Shown: positions 16,553 to 24,949, counted from the first letter of the stretch. The stretch is DNA of 64,000 bases from Cellulomonas pakistanensis (GCF_016862755.1 NZ_BONO01000003.1:124001-188000); one strand, 5' to 3'. Notes: a model not told the origin generated them from the letters alone. Numbers and translations are program-made.

Positions 16553-17147
16553 CCGTCTCGACACCCCGAAGGCCGCCCGCCGGTCGCTCCTGCCCAAGCT
16601 GGAGGACGACGCCTTCGGCAAGGTGTCCGAGGGCATCGCCCGGTTCATGGGCACCCCGCGGTTCCTGCTCTGGCTGAGCCTGTTCTGCGCGGCGTGGCTG
16701 ATCTGGAACTCCTGGGGCCCGGAGAACCTGCGGTTCGACAAGGCCGCCAACGGGTTCACCGCCCTGACGCTCATGCTGTCGCTGCAGGCGTCCTACTCGG
16801 CGCCGCTCATCCTGCTCGCGCAGAACCGGCAGACCGACCGGGACCGCGTGCAGGCCGAGCAGGACCGGCAGCGCGCCGAGCGGAACCTCGCGGACACCGA
16901 GTTCCTGGCGCGGGAGATGGCCTCGCTGCGCATCGCGCTGTCCGAGGTCGCGACCCGCGACTTCGTGCGGTCCGAGCTGCGGAACCTGCTGGAGGAGCTG
17001 GTCGAGGAGCGCGAGGCCGCGGAGGACGACGCCGCGGACGGCTCCCGCGACGCCGCCGCCCGGGACCGGGTCGACCGGGGCCGCGCCGACCGCGCGCGCG
17101 ACCGGCGCGCCGCCGCGGAGGACCGGGGCCGGAGCACGACCGCCTGA
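16545..17147 (+). CDS. DUF1003 family membrane protein
   Basis: 200 residues. Two transmembrane helices (TPRFLLWLSLFCAAWLIWNS and LTLMLSLQASYSAPLILLA) joined by a short loop, then the conserved QNRQTDRDRVQAEQD stretch, which ends the DUF1003 core and runs into a long Arg/Glu/Asp-rich coiled-coil tail. GTG 16545 is preceded by GGGGAGG and overlaps the MgtE_N gene by 8 nt, so the two form an operon. DUF1003 proteins recur next to soluble MgtE_N/CBS proteins in Actinobacteria; the function is unknown, perhaps divalent-cation related by association. Confidence 0.85.
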   Translation: MADRLDTPKAARRSLLPKLEDDAFGKVSEGIARFMGTPRFLLWLSLFCAAWLIWNSWGPENLRFDKAANGFTALTLMLSLQASYSAPLILLAQNRQTDRDRVQAEQDRQRAERNLADTEFLAREMASLRIALSEVATRDFVRSELRNLLEELVEEREAAEDDAADGSRDAAARDRVDRGRADRARDRRAAAEDRGRSTTA

Positions 17148-17197
17148 CCACTCACGGGGCCGGGACCGGGTCCCGCGGGTGGGCGTGGCGCCGGTCC

Positions 17198-17203
17198 TAC
17201 GAT
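17198..17203 (+). promoter_or_regulatory. -10 box TACGAT that decides the mrp start
   Basis: TACGAT ends 7 nt before ATG 17211; the in-frame ATG at 17202 overlaps the box itself and cannot be transcribed from this promoter. Confidence 0.55.
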
Positions 17204-17210
17204 GGACGGC

Positions 17211-18377
17211 ATGTCGCCCGCCGTGGACCCCCGTGACCCCGAGGCCGTCGCCGCCGCCGTGCGGGAGGCCCTCACCCGGGTGGTCGACCCGGAGATCCGG
17301 CGGCCGATCACGGACCTGGGCATGGTGCGGTCGGTCGACGTCGACACCACCCCCGCCGCCGGCGCGCTCGTCACCGTCGGCATCGACCTGACGACCGCGG
17401 GCTGCCCGCTGCGGGACACGATCACGAAGGACGTGACCGCCGCGGTGCGGTCCGTCGAGGGCGTCGCCGACGTGCGGATGGCGCTCGGCGTCATGAGCCC
17501 GGAGCAGCGCGCCGCCCTGACCGAGCGGCTGCGCGGCGGGGCCGAGCCGGAGATCCCGTTCAGCAAGGCGACCTCGCTGACCAAGGTGTTCGCGATCGCG
17601 TCCGGCAAGGGCGGCGTCGGCAAGTCCTCGGTCACCGCGAACCTGGCCGTCGCGATGGCCGAGCAGGGCCTGCGGGTCGGCGTCGTGGACGCGGACATCT
17701 ACGGCTTCTCGATCCCGCGGATGCTCGGCGTCACGCAGCCGCCGACCCGGGTCGACGAGATGCTGCTCCCGCCGATCGCGCACGAGGTCAAGGTCATCTC
17801 GATCGGCATGTTCGTCCCGCCCGGCCAGCCCGTCGTGTGGCGCGGGCCGATGCTGCACCGCGCGCTGCAGCAGTTCCTCGCGGACGTCTTCTGGGGCGAC
17901 CTCGACGTGCTGCTGCTCGACCTGCCGCCCGGGACCGGGGACATCGCGATCTCGGTCGCGCAGCTGCTGCCCGGCTCCGAGCTCGTCGTGGTGACCACCC
18001 CGCAGCTCGCCGCGGCCGAGGTGGCCGAGCGCGCCGGCTCGATCGCCACCCAGACCCGGCAGGGCGTGGTCGGCGTGGTCGAGAACATGGCCTGGCTCGA
18101 GCAGCCCGACGGCTCGCGGCTCGAGCTGTTCGGCTCGGGCGGCGGCGCGCGGGTGGCCGAGGGGCTGTCCCGGTCGACCGGGACGACGGTGCCCGTGCTC
18201 GGCCAGGTGCCGCTGGACATCCGGCTGCGCGAGGCCGGCGACGGCGGCACGCCGGTCGTGCTGACCGACCCGGACTCCCCCGCGGCGGTCGCGCTGCGGG
18301 GCGTGGCGGCCGCGCTGACGTCGCGCTCGCGCGGCCTGGCCGGGAGGTCCCTCGGCCTGACGCCGGTCGGCCGCTGA
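17211..18377 (+). CDS. mrp: Mrp/NBP35-type P-loop ATPase, Fe-S carrier family
   Basis: 388 residues. N-terminal MIP18/DUF59-like domain (VVDPEIRRPITDLGMV; DLTTAGCPLRDT), then the Mrp P-loop domain with SGKGGVGKSS near 131-140, DADIYGFSIPRMLG and LLDLPPGTGD. Mrp/ApbC proteins bind and transfer Fe-S clusters in the cytoplasm. The CxxC pair that usually precedes FGxGGG in bacterial Mrp is replaced here by WLEQPDGS, so cluster binding by that motif is doubtful. ATG 17211 is preferred to 17202 because of the -10 box position. Conserved neighbour of the MgtE_N/DUF1003 pair in actinobacteria. Confidence 0.88.
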   Translation: MSPAVDPRDPEAVAAAVREALTRVVDPEIRRPITDLGMVRSVDVDTTPAAGALVTVGIDLTTAGCPLRDTITKDVTAAVRSVEGVADVRMALGVMSPEQRAALTERLRGGAEPEIPFSKATSLTKVFAIASGKGGVGKSSVTANLAVAMAEQGLRVGVVDADIYGFSIPRMLGVTQPPTRVDEMLLPPIAHEVKVISIGMFVPPGQPVVWRGPMLHRALQQFLADVFWGDLDVLLLDLPPGTGDIAISVAQLLPGSELVVVTTPQLAAAEVAERAGSIATQTRQGVVGVVENMAWLEQPDGSRLELFGSGGGARVAEGLSRSTGTTVPVLGQVPLDIRLREAGDGGTPVVLTDPDSPAAVALRGVAAALTSRSRGLAGRSLGLTPVGR

Positions 18378-18424
18378 CGCCGCGCCCCCGCGGCCGCGAT
18401 GTTGGTTCCTGTGCGGTCGTGGTG

Positions 18425-18430
18425 GATACT
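18425..18430 (+). promoter_or_regulatory. -10 box GATACT, leaderless deoR-type gene
   Basis: GATACT ends 6 nt before GTG 18437. Confidence 0.55.
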
Positions 18431-18436
18431 GTCGCG

Positions 18437-19264
18437 GTGCTCGCGAGCCAGCGTCAGGACCGCATCCTCGCGGAGGTGCGCGCCCACGGAGCCGTCCGCG
18501 TCGCCGACCTGGTGGACCGGCTCGACGTCTCCGAGATGACCGTCCGCCGCGACATCACCGAGCTCGACCGCGCCGGCCTGGTGCGCCGGGTGCACGGGGG
18601 CGCGGTGTCCGCCGACCCGGACGCCGCCGCGGGGCGGCCCACCGACGAGCCGGCCTTCGCCGAGAAGAGCACCTGGGCCACCGCCGAGAAGCGGGACATC
18701 GCGGCCCTCGCGGCCGCCACGGTCGAGCCCGGCCAGGCGATCGCCCTCTCCGCGGGCTCGACGGTGCACCTGCTCGCCCAGCGGATCGCCGCGGACCCGG
18801 CGCTGCGCCCGCTGACGGTCGTGACCAACTCCCTGCCCGTCGCGCACACGCTGCACCACGCCGCGGTCGACCCGGCCGGGCTCGACGTCATCCTCAGCGG
18901 CGGCACCCGCACCCCGTCCGACGCCCTGGTCGGCCCGGTCGCCGACACCGCGTTGACCACGCTGCGCGTCGACCGGCTGTTCCTCGGCGTGCACGGGCTG
19001 GACGAGTCGGGTCTGATGACCCCGAACCTCGCCGAGGCCGCCACCGACCGCGCGCTGCTCCGCTGCGCCGCCGCGGTGACGGTGCTCGCCGACCACACGA
19101 AGTGGGGGGTGGTCGGGCTCGCCCGCATCGCCGCCCTGGAGGAGGTGGACGTCGTCGTGACCGACACCGGCCTCCCGGAGCCCGCCCGGGCGGTGCTGGC
19201 CGACGCCGGCTGCGCGCTGCTGACCCCCGACGACACGACCGACCACCAGCCCGAGGAGCGATGA
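18437..19264 (+). CDS. DeoR/GlpR-family transcriptional regulator
   Basis: 275 residues. Classic DeoR winged helix at the N terminus: RQDRILAEVRAHGAVRVADL, then LDVSEMTVRRDITELDRAGL and VRRVHGGAV. The C-terminal sensor domain has the ISOCOT/DeoR sugar-phosphate pattern (LSAGSTVHLLA; TNSLPVA; LSGGTRTPSDALVGP). Cotranscribed with galK by a short or overlapping junction, so it most likely represses this operon and responds to a galactose-derived phosphorylated ligand (inference). Start at GTG 18437 is fixed by the -10 box; longer readings would start inside the promoter. Confidence 0.88.
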   Translation: MLASQRQDRILAEVRAHGAVRVADLVDRLDVSEMTVRRDITELDRAGLVRRVHGGAVSADPDAAAGRPTDEPAFAEKSTWATAEKRDIAALAAATVEPGQAIALSAGSTVHLLAQRIAADPALRPLTVVTNSLPVAHTLHHAAVDPAGLDVILSGGTRTPSDALVGPVADTALTTLRVDRLFLGVHGLDESGLMTPNLAEAATDRALLRCAAAVTVLADHTKWGVVGLARIAALEEVDVVVTDTGLPEPARAVLADAGCALLTPDDTTDHQPEER

Positions 19265-19269
19265 CGCGC

Positions 19270-20532
19270 ATGGAGCAGCAGCACGAGACGACACCCGTCT
19301 GGGTCCAGGCCTGGGACCCCGCCGAGGGGTCCGAGCGCGTGCGCGCGCTGTTCGCCGACCGGTTCGGCGCCGAGCCCGACGGCACCTGGTCCGCGCCGGG
19401 CCGGGTCAACCTGATCGGCGAGCACACCGACTACAACGGCGGCCTCTGCCTGCCGTTCGCCCTCCCCCACCGCACCTACGTGGCCGTGCGCCGCACCGAC
19501 GGCGACGCCGTCCGGCTGGTGTCGGCGCAGGAGACGTCGGGGGTCCGCGAGGTCGCGCTGTCCGAGGTCGCCCCCGGCACCGTGAGCGGCTGGCCGGCGT
19601 ACGTCGTCGGCGTGGCGTGGGCGCTGCGCGAGGCGGGCCACGACGTCGGCGGGTTCGACATCGCGGTCGACTCCTGCGTCCCGTACGGCGCGGGCCTGTC
19701 GTCCTCGGCCGCGCTGGAGTGCGCCGCGGCGGTCGCGATCGACGCGCTGTACGGCCTGGGCCTGGCCGGCACGGCGGAGCAGCCGGACGACGCGGGCCGC
19801 ACCGCGCTGGCCGAGGCCTCCATCCGCGCGGAGAACGAGATCGCCGGCGCCAGCACCGGCGGCATGGACCAGGCGGTGTCGCTGCGCGCCCGCTCGGGCC
19901 ACGCGCTGCTGCTCGACTGCCGCGACGGGTCCACCCGGCACGTGCCGTTCGACCTGTCCGCCCACGACCTGGCGCTGCTCGTCATCGACACCAAGGCGGA
20001 GCACGCGCTCGTCGACGGCCAGTACGCCGCCCGCCGGGCCGCGTGCGAGGAGGCCGCCTCCCGCCTCGGCATCGCGACGCTGCGCGAGATCGACCTGGAC
20101 GGGCTCGGCGACGCGCTGGCCGCGCTGGCGCACGGCACCGGGCCGGTCGGCGAGGGCCGGGACGAGGTCGAGGTCCTGGTCCGCCGGGTCCGGCACGTGG
20201 TCACCGAGATCGCCCGGGTCGAGGAGTTCGTCGCGCTGCTCGACGACGACCGGGTCGAGGAGGTCGGCGCCCCGATGGACGCGTCGCACGCCTCCCTGCG
20301 GGACGACTACGAGGTGTCCTGCCGCGAGCTCGACGTCGCCGTCGAGGCGGCGCGCGAGGCCGGCGCGCTCGGCGCCCGGATGACCGGCGGCGGCTTCGGC
20401 GGCTCGGCGATCGCGCTCGTGCGCGCGGGCGCGGTCGACGAGGTCGCGGCCGCCGTCGCGGCGGCGTTCGCGGCCGAGGGGCTGCACGCGCCGGCGTTCC
20501 TGGTCGCGACCGCGAGCGCCCCGGCGGCCTGA
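19270..20532 (+). CDS. galK: Galactokinase
   Basis: 420 residues. GHMP-kinase signature regions are intact: WSAPGRVNLIGEHTDYNGG (galactose binding), VPYGAGLSSSAALE (phosphate loop), STGGMDQAVSL with the catalytic Asp, and MTGGGFGGSAIAL. It phosphorylates galactose at C1 in the Leloir pathway; galT and galE are not in this window. Start: ATG 19270 has GAGGAG 11 nt upstream; ATG 19261 overlaps the regulator stop (ATGA) but has the same site only 2 nt away. Either is possible, differing by three residues. Confidence 0.92.
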   Translation: MEQQHETTPVWVQAWDPAEGSERVRALFADRFGAEPDGTWSAPGRVNLIGEHTDYNGGLCLPFALPHRTYVAVRRTDGDAVRLVSAQETSGVREVALSEVAPGTVSGWPAYVVGVAWALREAGHDVGGFDIAVDSCVPYGAGLSSSAALECAAAVAIDALYGLGLAGTAEQPDDAGRTALAEASIRAENEIAGASTGGMDQAVSLRARSGHALLLDCRDGSTRHVPFDLSAHDLALLVIDTKAEHALVDGQYAARRAACEEAASRLGIATLREIDLDGLGDALAALAHGTGPVGEGRDEVEVLVRRVRHVVTEIARVEEFVALLDDDRVEEVGAPMDASHASLRDDYEVSCRELDVAVEAAREAGALGARMTGGGFGGSAIALVRAGAVDEVAAAVAAAFAAEGLHAPAFLVATASAPAA

Positions 20533-20543
20533 CCCGGCCGGCG

Positions 20544-20640
20544 CGCACGCCCCGCGCGCTGCACGCCCCGCGCGCCGCGCCGCACGCCCCGCGCGCCGCG
20601 CCGCACACACCCCGCGCACCGCACGCCGCGCTCCGCACGC
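20544..20640. repeat. Imperfect tandem GC repeat after galK
   Basis: Several imperfect copies of a unit close to CGCACGCCCCGCGCGCCG; no gene is visible. It leads directly into the palindrome at 20651. Confidence 0.5.
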
Positions 20641-20650
20641 CGCCGAACCT

Positions 20651-20695
20651 GCAGAAGTTGCGGGGTTCCCGCGCCGGGAACCCCGCAACTTCTGC
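20651..20695. repeat. Perfect 21-bp-arm palindrome between convergent genes
   Basis: The left arm starts GCAGAAGTTGCGGGGTTC and runs 20651-20671; the right arm 20675-20695 is its exact complement, with a 3-nt loop (CGC). It lies between convergent galK and the ArsR-type gene and could terminate both, but no U-run follows and the arms are longer than the plain terminators here. Confidence 0.8.
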
Positions 20696-20720
20696 GATCT
20701 CGACGCGCGATCGCGGCGCG

Positions 20721-21398
20721 CTACGCGCGCGGGAGGCGGCCGGCGTCCTCGTGCAGGGCGAACAGGACGGAGTACGGGCGCCCGCCCGGGGTCGGCCGGC
20801 GCTCGGCGAGCTCGGTGAAGAACGCGTCGACGCGGTCCATCAGCTCGTCGTGCTCGTCGGCGCTGAGCCGGACGCCGAGCCGGGTCATCCGCACCGAGTC
20901 CGGGTCCGCCTCGGCGACCTCCTCGACGAACGTCGAGACCATGAGCTGCCACTTGCCCGGGAAGTCCGGCGCGCGCCACGACTTCCGGGTGGCGCGGTAC
21001 GGCACCTCGCGGGAGCCGCGGGCGCCGCGCCGCACCGGGTCGGCGGCGAGGAACCCGCGGTCGACGAGCGTGCGGACGTGGTGCAGGACGGTCGCGGGGT
21101 TTCGGCCGAGGCGGTCGGCGATCTCGCGGTTGGTCAGCGCCTCGTCGAGGCACATCCGCAGGATGCGCAGCCGCACCGTGGACGCGAGCGCGCGGGCGTC
21201 GGCGTCGCGCTCGGCCGGGTCGGCGGAATCGGTCGGGTCGGCGGGGTCGGCCGGGTCGGCGGGGTCGGCCGGGTCGGCGGGGTCGGCCGGGTCGATGAAA
21301 TGGGCCGGGTCGGCGGAGTCGGTCGGGTCGGCGCCCGGGCCTGCGGCGGCGGGCGCCGGCAGGGCCCACTGCGGGTCGGGCGTGCGCGCGGTGGCCAT
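20721..21398 (-). CDS. ArsR-type winged-helix regulator with Asp-Pro-Ala repeat
   Basis: 225 residues. The first ~60 are low complexity, including a run of six to seven DPA repeats. Residues ~65-120 form an ArsR-like winged helix (LASTVRLRILRMCLDEALT; NREIADRLGRNPATVLHHVR; LVDRGFLA). The remainder is a helical domain (ADEHDELMDRVDAFFTELA). ATG 21398 has TAGGAT ending 6 nt upstream (leaderless). Divergent from an MFS exporter, with a palindromic operator between them, so local repression of the exporter is the likely role. Ligand unknown. Confidence 0.85.
   Translation of the reverse strand: MATARTPDPQWALPAPAAAGPGADPTDSADPAHFIDPADPADPADPADPADPADPTDSADPAERDADARALASTVRLRILRMCLDEALTNREIADRLGRNPATVLHHVRTLVDRGFLAADPVRRGARGSREVPYRATRKSWRAPDFPGKWQLMVSTFVEEVAEADPDSVRMTRLGVRLSADEHDELMDRVDAFFTELAERRPTPGGRPYSVLFALHEDAGRLPRA
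21231..21299. repeat. In-frame 9-bp repeat encoding Asp-Pro-Ala
   Basis: Tandem copies close to GTCGGCGGG/GTCGGCCGG on the plus strand encode (DPA)n in the regulator's N terminus. A slippage-prone tract whose length could vary in frame. Confidence 0.7.
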
Positions 21399-21404
21399 GC
21401 CCCG

Positions 21405-21410
21405 ATCCTA
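21405..21410 (-). promoter_or_regulatory. -10 box TAGGAT, leaderless arsR-type gene
   Basis: Minus-strand TAGGAT, 6 nt before ATG 21398; the operator lies just upstream. Confidence 0.55.
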
Positions 21411-21413
21411 GCG

Positions 21414-21437
21414 ACTGATTGACATCTCCCAATCAGT
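21414..21437. promoter_or_regulatory. Palindromic operator ACTGATTG-N8-CAATCAGT
   Basis: Perfect 8-bp arms with an 8-nt spacer in the divergent arsR-type/MFS gap. It covers a TTGACA (21418-21423) placed as a -35 for the MFS gene and abuts the regulator's own -10, so one bound dimer could repress both directions. Confidence 0.75.
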
Positions 21438-21454
21438 GACGCCACGCTGGTGCC

Positions 21455-22783
21455 ATGTCCACCCCCGCACCCGCCGGGCCGCCCCTCGGCGCGCCCGGCC
21501 CGGCCGAGCCCCGTCCCGCGGAGCCCGAGGCCCCGGCGCCCCGACGGTCGCTCGCGCGGCACCCGGACTTCCGGCGGCTGTGGGTCGGCGACGCGTTCGG
21601 GCAGCTCGGCTTCCAGCTGACCGGCATCGCGCTGCCGGTGCTGGCGGTGCGCGACCTCGGCGCGACCGAGTGGCAGATGGGCCTGCTCACCGCCGCCGAG
21701 ACCGCGGCGTTCCTCGTCATCGGCCTGCCGACCGGCGCGTGGGTCGACCGGATGCGCAAGCGCCGGGTGCTGATCACGGCCGACCTGGTGCGGGCCGCGA
21801 CGCTCGCGGTCGTCGTCGCCCTGGCGCTCACGGGCCACGCGTCGATGGCGGTGCTGTACGCGGGCGCCCTGGTGATGAGCGTGGCGACGGTGTTCTTCGA
21901 CGTCGCGCACCAGTCGTACGTCCCCGGGCTGGTGGGGCTGGCGCACGTCGGCGAGGGCAACGCCAAGCTGCAGGCCACGCAGTCGGTCGCGGGCGTCGCC
22001 GGGCCGGCCCTCGGCGGGGCGCTGCTGCGCGTCGTCGTCGCGCCCGTGCTCCTCGCGGTGAACGTCGTGACGTACCTGGTCTCGGCGCTGGCGCTGTCCC
22101 GGATCCGGACGGTCGAGGAGCTGCCGGCGCGGGAGCACCGCCGGCCGCTCAAGGACGAGATCGCCGAGGGGCTCGCCTTCGTCGTCCGGCAGCCGCTCCT
22201 GCGGCGGATCGTCGCGTGCACCGCCATCGGCAACCTGTTCGGCGCGGTGTCGACGGCGGTCGTCGTGATCTTCGCACTGCGCGAGCTCGGGCTGGACGAG
22301 GCCGCCTACGGCACGGTGCTGTCCGCGTCCGCGGTCGGCGGGCTGCTCGGCGCGGTGGCCTCCGACCGTCTGGTGCGCTGGTTCGGCGAGGGGCGGGTCA
22401 TCCCGCTGTCGGCACTCGCGTTCGCCCCCGGGGCCGCCCTGACCCCGCTCGCGGCGGTGCTGCCGTTCCCGCCGCAGGCGACGCTCGTCGCGGGCGGCGT
22501 GCTGTTCTACGGCGCGGTCGTCGTCTACAACGTGGCCCAGGTGAGCTTCCGGCAGCGGGTGTGCCCGCCGCCGCTGCTCGGGCGGATGAACGCCTCGGTG
22601 CGGTTCATCGTGTGGGGCACGACGCCGATCGGCGGGCTGCTCGGCGGCTGGCTCGGGCACACGCTCGGCGCCCTCCCGACGCTGTGGATCGCGGCCGGCG
22701 GGGCCGTCGTCGCATCGCTGCCCGTGCTGCTGTCGCCGCTGCTGCGGATGCGCGAGCTGCCGGGGGCGCCGGAACCGCGGTGA
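21455..22783 (+). CDS. MFS exporter (MFS_3/EntS-like)
   Basis: 442 residues, about twelve transmembrane helices. HPDFRRLWVGDAFGQLGFQL and the WVDRMRKRRVLI loop resemble the MFS_3 exporters related to enterobactin exporter EntS and to macrolide efflux proteins. The Pro/Ala-rich first 30 residues are probably cytoplasmic. ATG 21455 directly follows the operator region shared with the divergent ArsR-type regulator, so it is likely an inducible efflux pump. The substrate cannot be told from sequence. Confidence 0.87.
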   Translation: MSTPAPAGPPLGAPGPAEPRPAEPEAPAPRRSLARHPDFRRLWVGDAFGQLGFQLTGIALPVLAVRDLGATEWQMGLLTAAETAAFLVIGLPTGAWVDRMRKRRVLITADLVRAATLAVVVALALTGHASMAVLYAGALVMSVATVFFDVAHQSYVPGLVGLAHVGEGNAKLQATQSVAGVAGPALGGALLRVVVAPVLLAVNVVTYLVSALALSRIRTVEELPAREHRRPLKDEIAEGLAFVVRQPLLRRIVACTAIGNLFGAVSTAVVVIFALRELGLDEAAYGTVLSASAVGGLLGAVASDRLVRWFGEGRVIPLSALAFAPGAALTPLAAVLPFPPQATLVAGGVLFYGAVVVYNVAQVSFRQRVCPPPLLGRMNASVRFIVWGTTPIGGLLGGWLGHTLGALPTLWIAAGGAVVASLPVLLSPLLRMRELPGAPEPR

Positions 22784-22792
22784 CGCCCCCGG
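22760..22792. terminator. Hairpin overlapping the MFS stop codon
   Basis: CCGGGGGCGCC (22760-22770) pairs with GACGCCCCCGG (22782-22792) with one mismatch, in the 15-nt gap and gene end between convergent MFS and xthA genes. Confidence 0.5.
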
Positions 22793-22798
22793 CGCGCG

Positions 22799-23620
22799 TC
22801 AGACGTCGTAGGTGACGACCACCGGCGCGTGGTCGCTGAACCGCGCGTCGTACGTCGCGGCGCGGTCGATGTCCACGGTGCGCACCCGCTCGGCGAGCGA
22901 CGGCGTGGCCAGCTGGTAGTCGATCCGCCAGCCGGAGTCGTTGTCGAACGCCTGGCCGCGCCAGGACCACCACGTGTACGGGCCGGGGCCCTCGCCGCCG
23001 TGCGCGCGGCCGAGGTCGACCCAGCCCTGCTCGTCGAACCACGTGTCGAGGTAGGCGCGCTCCTCCGGCAGGAAGCCCGCCGCCTTGCGGTTGCCGCGCC
23101 AGTTCTTGATGTCGACCTCGCGGTGCGCGATGTTGAGGTCGCCCGCGACGACCACGTCCGCGCCCTCGCCCGCGAGCTCGGCGAGTCGCTTGGTCATCAC
23201 GTCGAGGAACGCGTACTTCTCGTCCATCTTCGGCGTGCCGGCCTGGCCGGAGTGCACGTAGGCGGACACCACGGTGACCACCCGCGGCTCCGCGCCGTCG
23301 ACGGCCGGCAGCTCGAGGTCCGCCTCGACCCAGCGGCCGCTGTCCGCGGGCACGCCCGTGCCGATCCCGATCCGGACCGCCCGCATCGGCAGCCGGGACG
23401 CGATCGCGACGCCCGCGCGGCCCTTGGTCTCGCTCGCCTCGTGGGCGAGGTGCCAGTCGGCGGCGGCCAGGTGGTCGGCGAGGATCTCGTCGGAGGCGCG
23501 CACCTCCTGCAGCAGCAGGACGTCCGGCCGCCGGGCCTCGATCCAGTCGGCCATGCCCCGCTTGAAGGCGGCCCGGATCCCGTTCACGTTCGCAGTCGCT
23601 ACCGTCAGCACGCGGACCAT
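22799..23620 (-). CDS. xthA: Exodeoxyribonuclease III
   Basis: 273 residues, full length for the ExoIII family. The endonuclease/exonuclease/phosphatase core is intact: TANVNGIRAA, LLQEVRA (metal Glu), SAYVHSG, AGDLNIAH (Asp/Asn), YTWWSWRG, GWRIDYQLAT and the terminal SDHAPVV catalytic His. Role: AP endonuclease and 3' repair exonuclease in base excision repair. No strong Shine-Dalgarno or -10 is seen at ATG 23620; an in-frame GTG at 23611 is an alternative. Convergent with the MFS gene. Confidence 0.9.
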   Translation of the reverse strand: MVRVLTVATANVNGIRAAFKRGMADWIEARRPDVLLLQEVRASDEILADHLAAADWHLAHEASETKGRAGVAIASRLPMRAVRIGIGTGVPADSGRWVEADLELPAVDGAEPRVVTVVSAYVHSGQAGTPKMDEKYAFLDVMTKRLAELAGEGADVVVAGDLNIAHREVDIKNWRGNRKAAGFLPEERAYLDTWFDEQGWVDLGRAHGGEGPGPYTWWSWRGQAFDNDSGWRIDYQLATPSLAERVRTVDIDRAATYDARFSDHAPVVVTYDV

Positions 23621-23680
23621 CCAACCTCATGCCACCGACATCCCCGGACGCCGCGGGCGCCCGCCGGGGCCGGGCGGGGG

Positions 23681-24949
23681 TCAGCCGGCGGCCTCCCGGC
23701 GCGCGGCCTCGCGCGCCTCCGCCCGCGCCACCGCCGCCGCGACGCCGTCGAGCATCAGCCGCAGCCCCCAGTCCGGGTGCCCCTCGTCGTCCGGCGCCTC
23801 CGCGCCGTCGTCGAACGCCCCCGCGTCCAGCGCCTCGGCGAGCACCGGGTGCGCCTCGGGGTCGGTGACGGCGCGCAGCACGGCGGCGTAGTCCATCAGC
23901 GCGGGGTGCGCGGCCGGACCGGGCGCCGCCTCCTCCCCCGCACCACCGCCCGCGGCACCCGCGGCACCCGCGGCACCCGCCGCCGCCCGCGCCGCCATCG
24001 CCTCGGCCGCCACGACCTGCCCCTCGGCGAGCAGGTGCAGCGACAGCCGGCCGACGACGGCGGTCTTCTCCGCCCAGGTCAGCGGCGTGCCGTCGAGCGC
24101 CTGCAGACCCCGGTCGAGGAACGCCACCCTCGCCGGGCCCGGCAGCGCCGCGACCACCGGCGTCTGCATCGTCCACGGGTGCCGCGCGGCGAGGGCGAGC
24201 TGGTCGTGGCACCACCGCTCGAGCGCGACCCGCCACGCGGGCGCGCCGGGCGAGGACGGGGGCGCGCCGCCGCCGTCGTCCGCCGTCTCCGCGGCCCGCC
24301 CGAGCGCGGTGTCGAGCATGAGCGCCAGCAGGTCGTCCTTGCTCGACACGTACCGGTAGAGCGCCATCGTGGTGACGCCGAGCCGCTCGGCCACGCGCGC
24401 CATCGACACCGCGCCGAGCCCGTCCGCGTCGGCGAGCGCGATGGCCGCGTCGGCGATGCCCGCGAGCGTGAGGCCCGGTCGGGGTCCCCGGCGACCGGCG
24501 GGCGCGGGACGCCAGAGCAGCGCGAGGCCCGGGGGCAGCGCCGGGCCGGCCGCGTCGTCGCCGGGCTCCGCGGCCGCCAAGGCCCGCAGGCGCGCGCGCT
24601 CGACCTGCCGGGCGGCGCGCTGTGCGGCGAGGTCCGCGTCCAGCGCCGCCTTCTGCGCGTCGCGCTCGGCGCGGTCGGCCTCGCGCTCGACCTCGCGGAC
24701 GGCGCGCTCCTGCTCGGCGCGGAGGCGGTCGGCCTCCTTCTCGGCGGCGCGCGCGGCCTTCTCCCGGTCCCGCTGCGCCTTCTCGGCGTCCCGGCGTGCC
24801 CGCTCCCGGTCCTTCTCGGCCCTGGCGGCCTCCTTCTGCGCGGCGCGCGCGGCCTTCTCGCGGTCCCGGCGGAGCGCCTCGGCGTGCCGGCGCGCGTGGT
24901 CGTCGTCGCGTCCGCCGGAGTCGGCCGGTCGCTCGTCGTCGGGCTGCAT
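23681..24949 (-). CDS. TetR-family regulator with long N-terminal coiled coil
   Basis: 422 residues, nearly twice a normal TetR. Residues ~20-127 are an uninterrupted Arg/Lys/Glu/Ala coiled coil built of units like RDREKAARAA. The TetR HTH follows at ~160-207 (LTLAGIADAAIALADADGL; VSMARVAERLGVTTMALYRY), then a TetR_C_1-like sensor domain containing an Ala/Gly tract. Start ATG 24949 is supported by AAGGAG just upstream; longer readings run into the divergent promoter. Divergent from a DrrAB-like ABC exporter with two operator palindromes between, so it most likely represses that exporter. The coiled coil may mediate oligomerisation or recruitment; I know no family with this layout. Confidence 0.85.
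   Translation of the reverse strand: MQPDDERPADSGGRDDDHARRHAEALRRDREKAARAAQKEAARAEKDRERARRDAEKAQRDREKAARAAEKEADRLRAEQERAVREVEREADRAERDAQKAALDADLAAQRAARQVERARLRALAAAEPGDDAAGPALPPGLALLWRPAPAGRRGPRPGLTLAGIADAAIALADADGLGAVSMARVAERLGVTTMALYRYVSSKDDLLALMLDTALGRAAETADDGGGAPPSSPGAPAWRVALERWCHDQLALAARHPWTMQTPVVAALPGPARVAFLDRGLQALDGTPLTWAEKTAVVGRLSLHLLAEGQVVAAEAMAARAAAGAAGAAGAAGGGAGEEAAPGPAAHPALMDYAAVLRAVTDPEAHPVLAEALDAGAFDDGAEAPDDEGHPDWGLRLMLDGVAAAVARAEAREAARREAAG

Noticed and set aside
23941..23982. Ala/Gly codon repeat in the TetR sensor domain as a mobile repeat
   Set aside because: A short GCC/GGC-rich codon run encoding AAGAAGAAG inside a gene; explained by low-complexity coding sequence.
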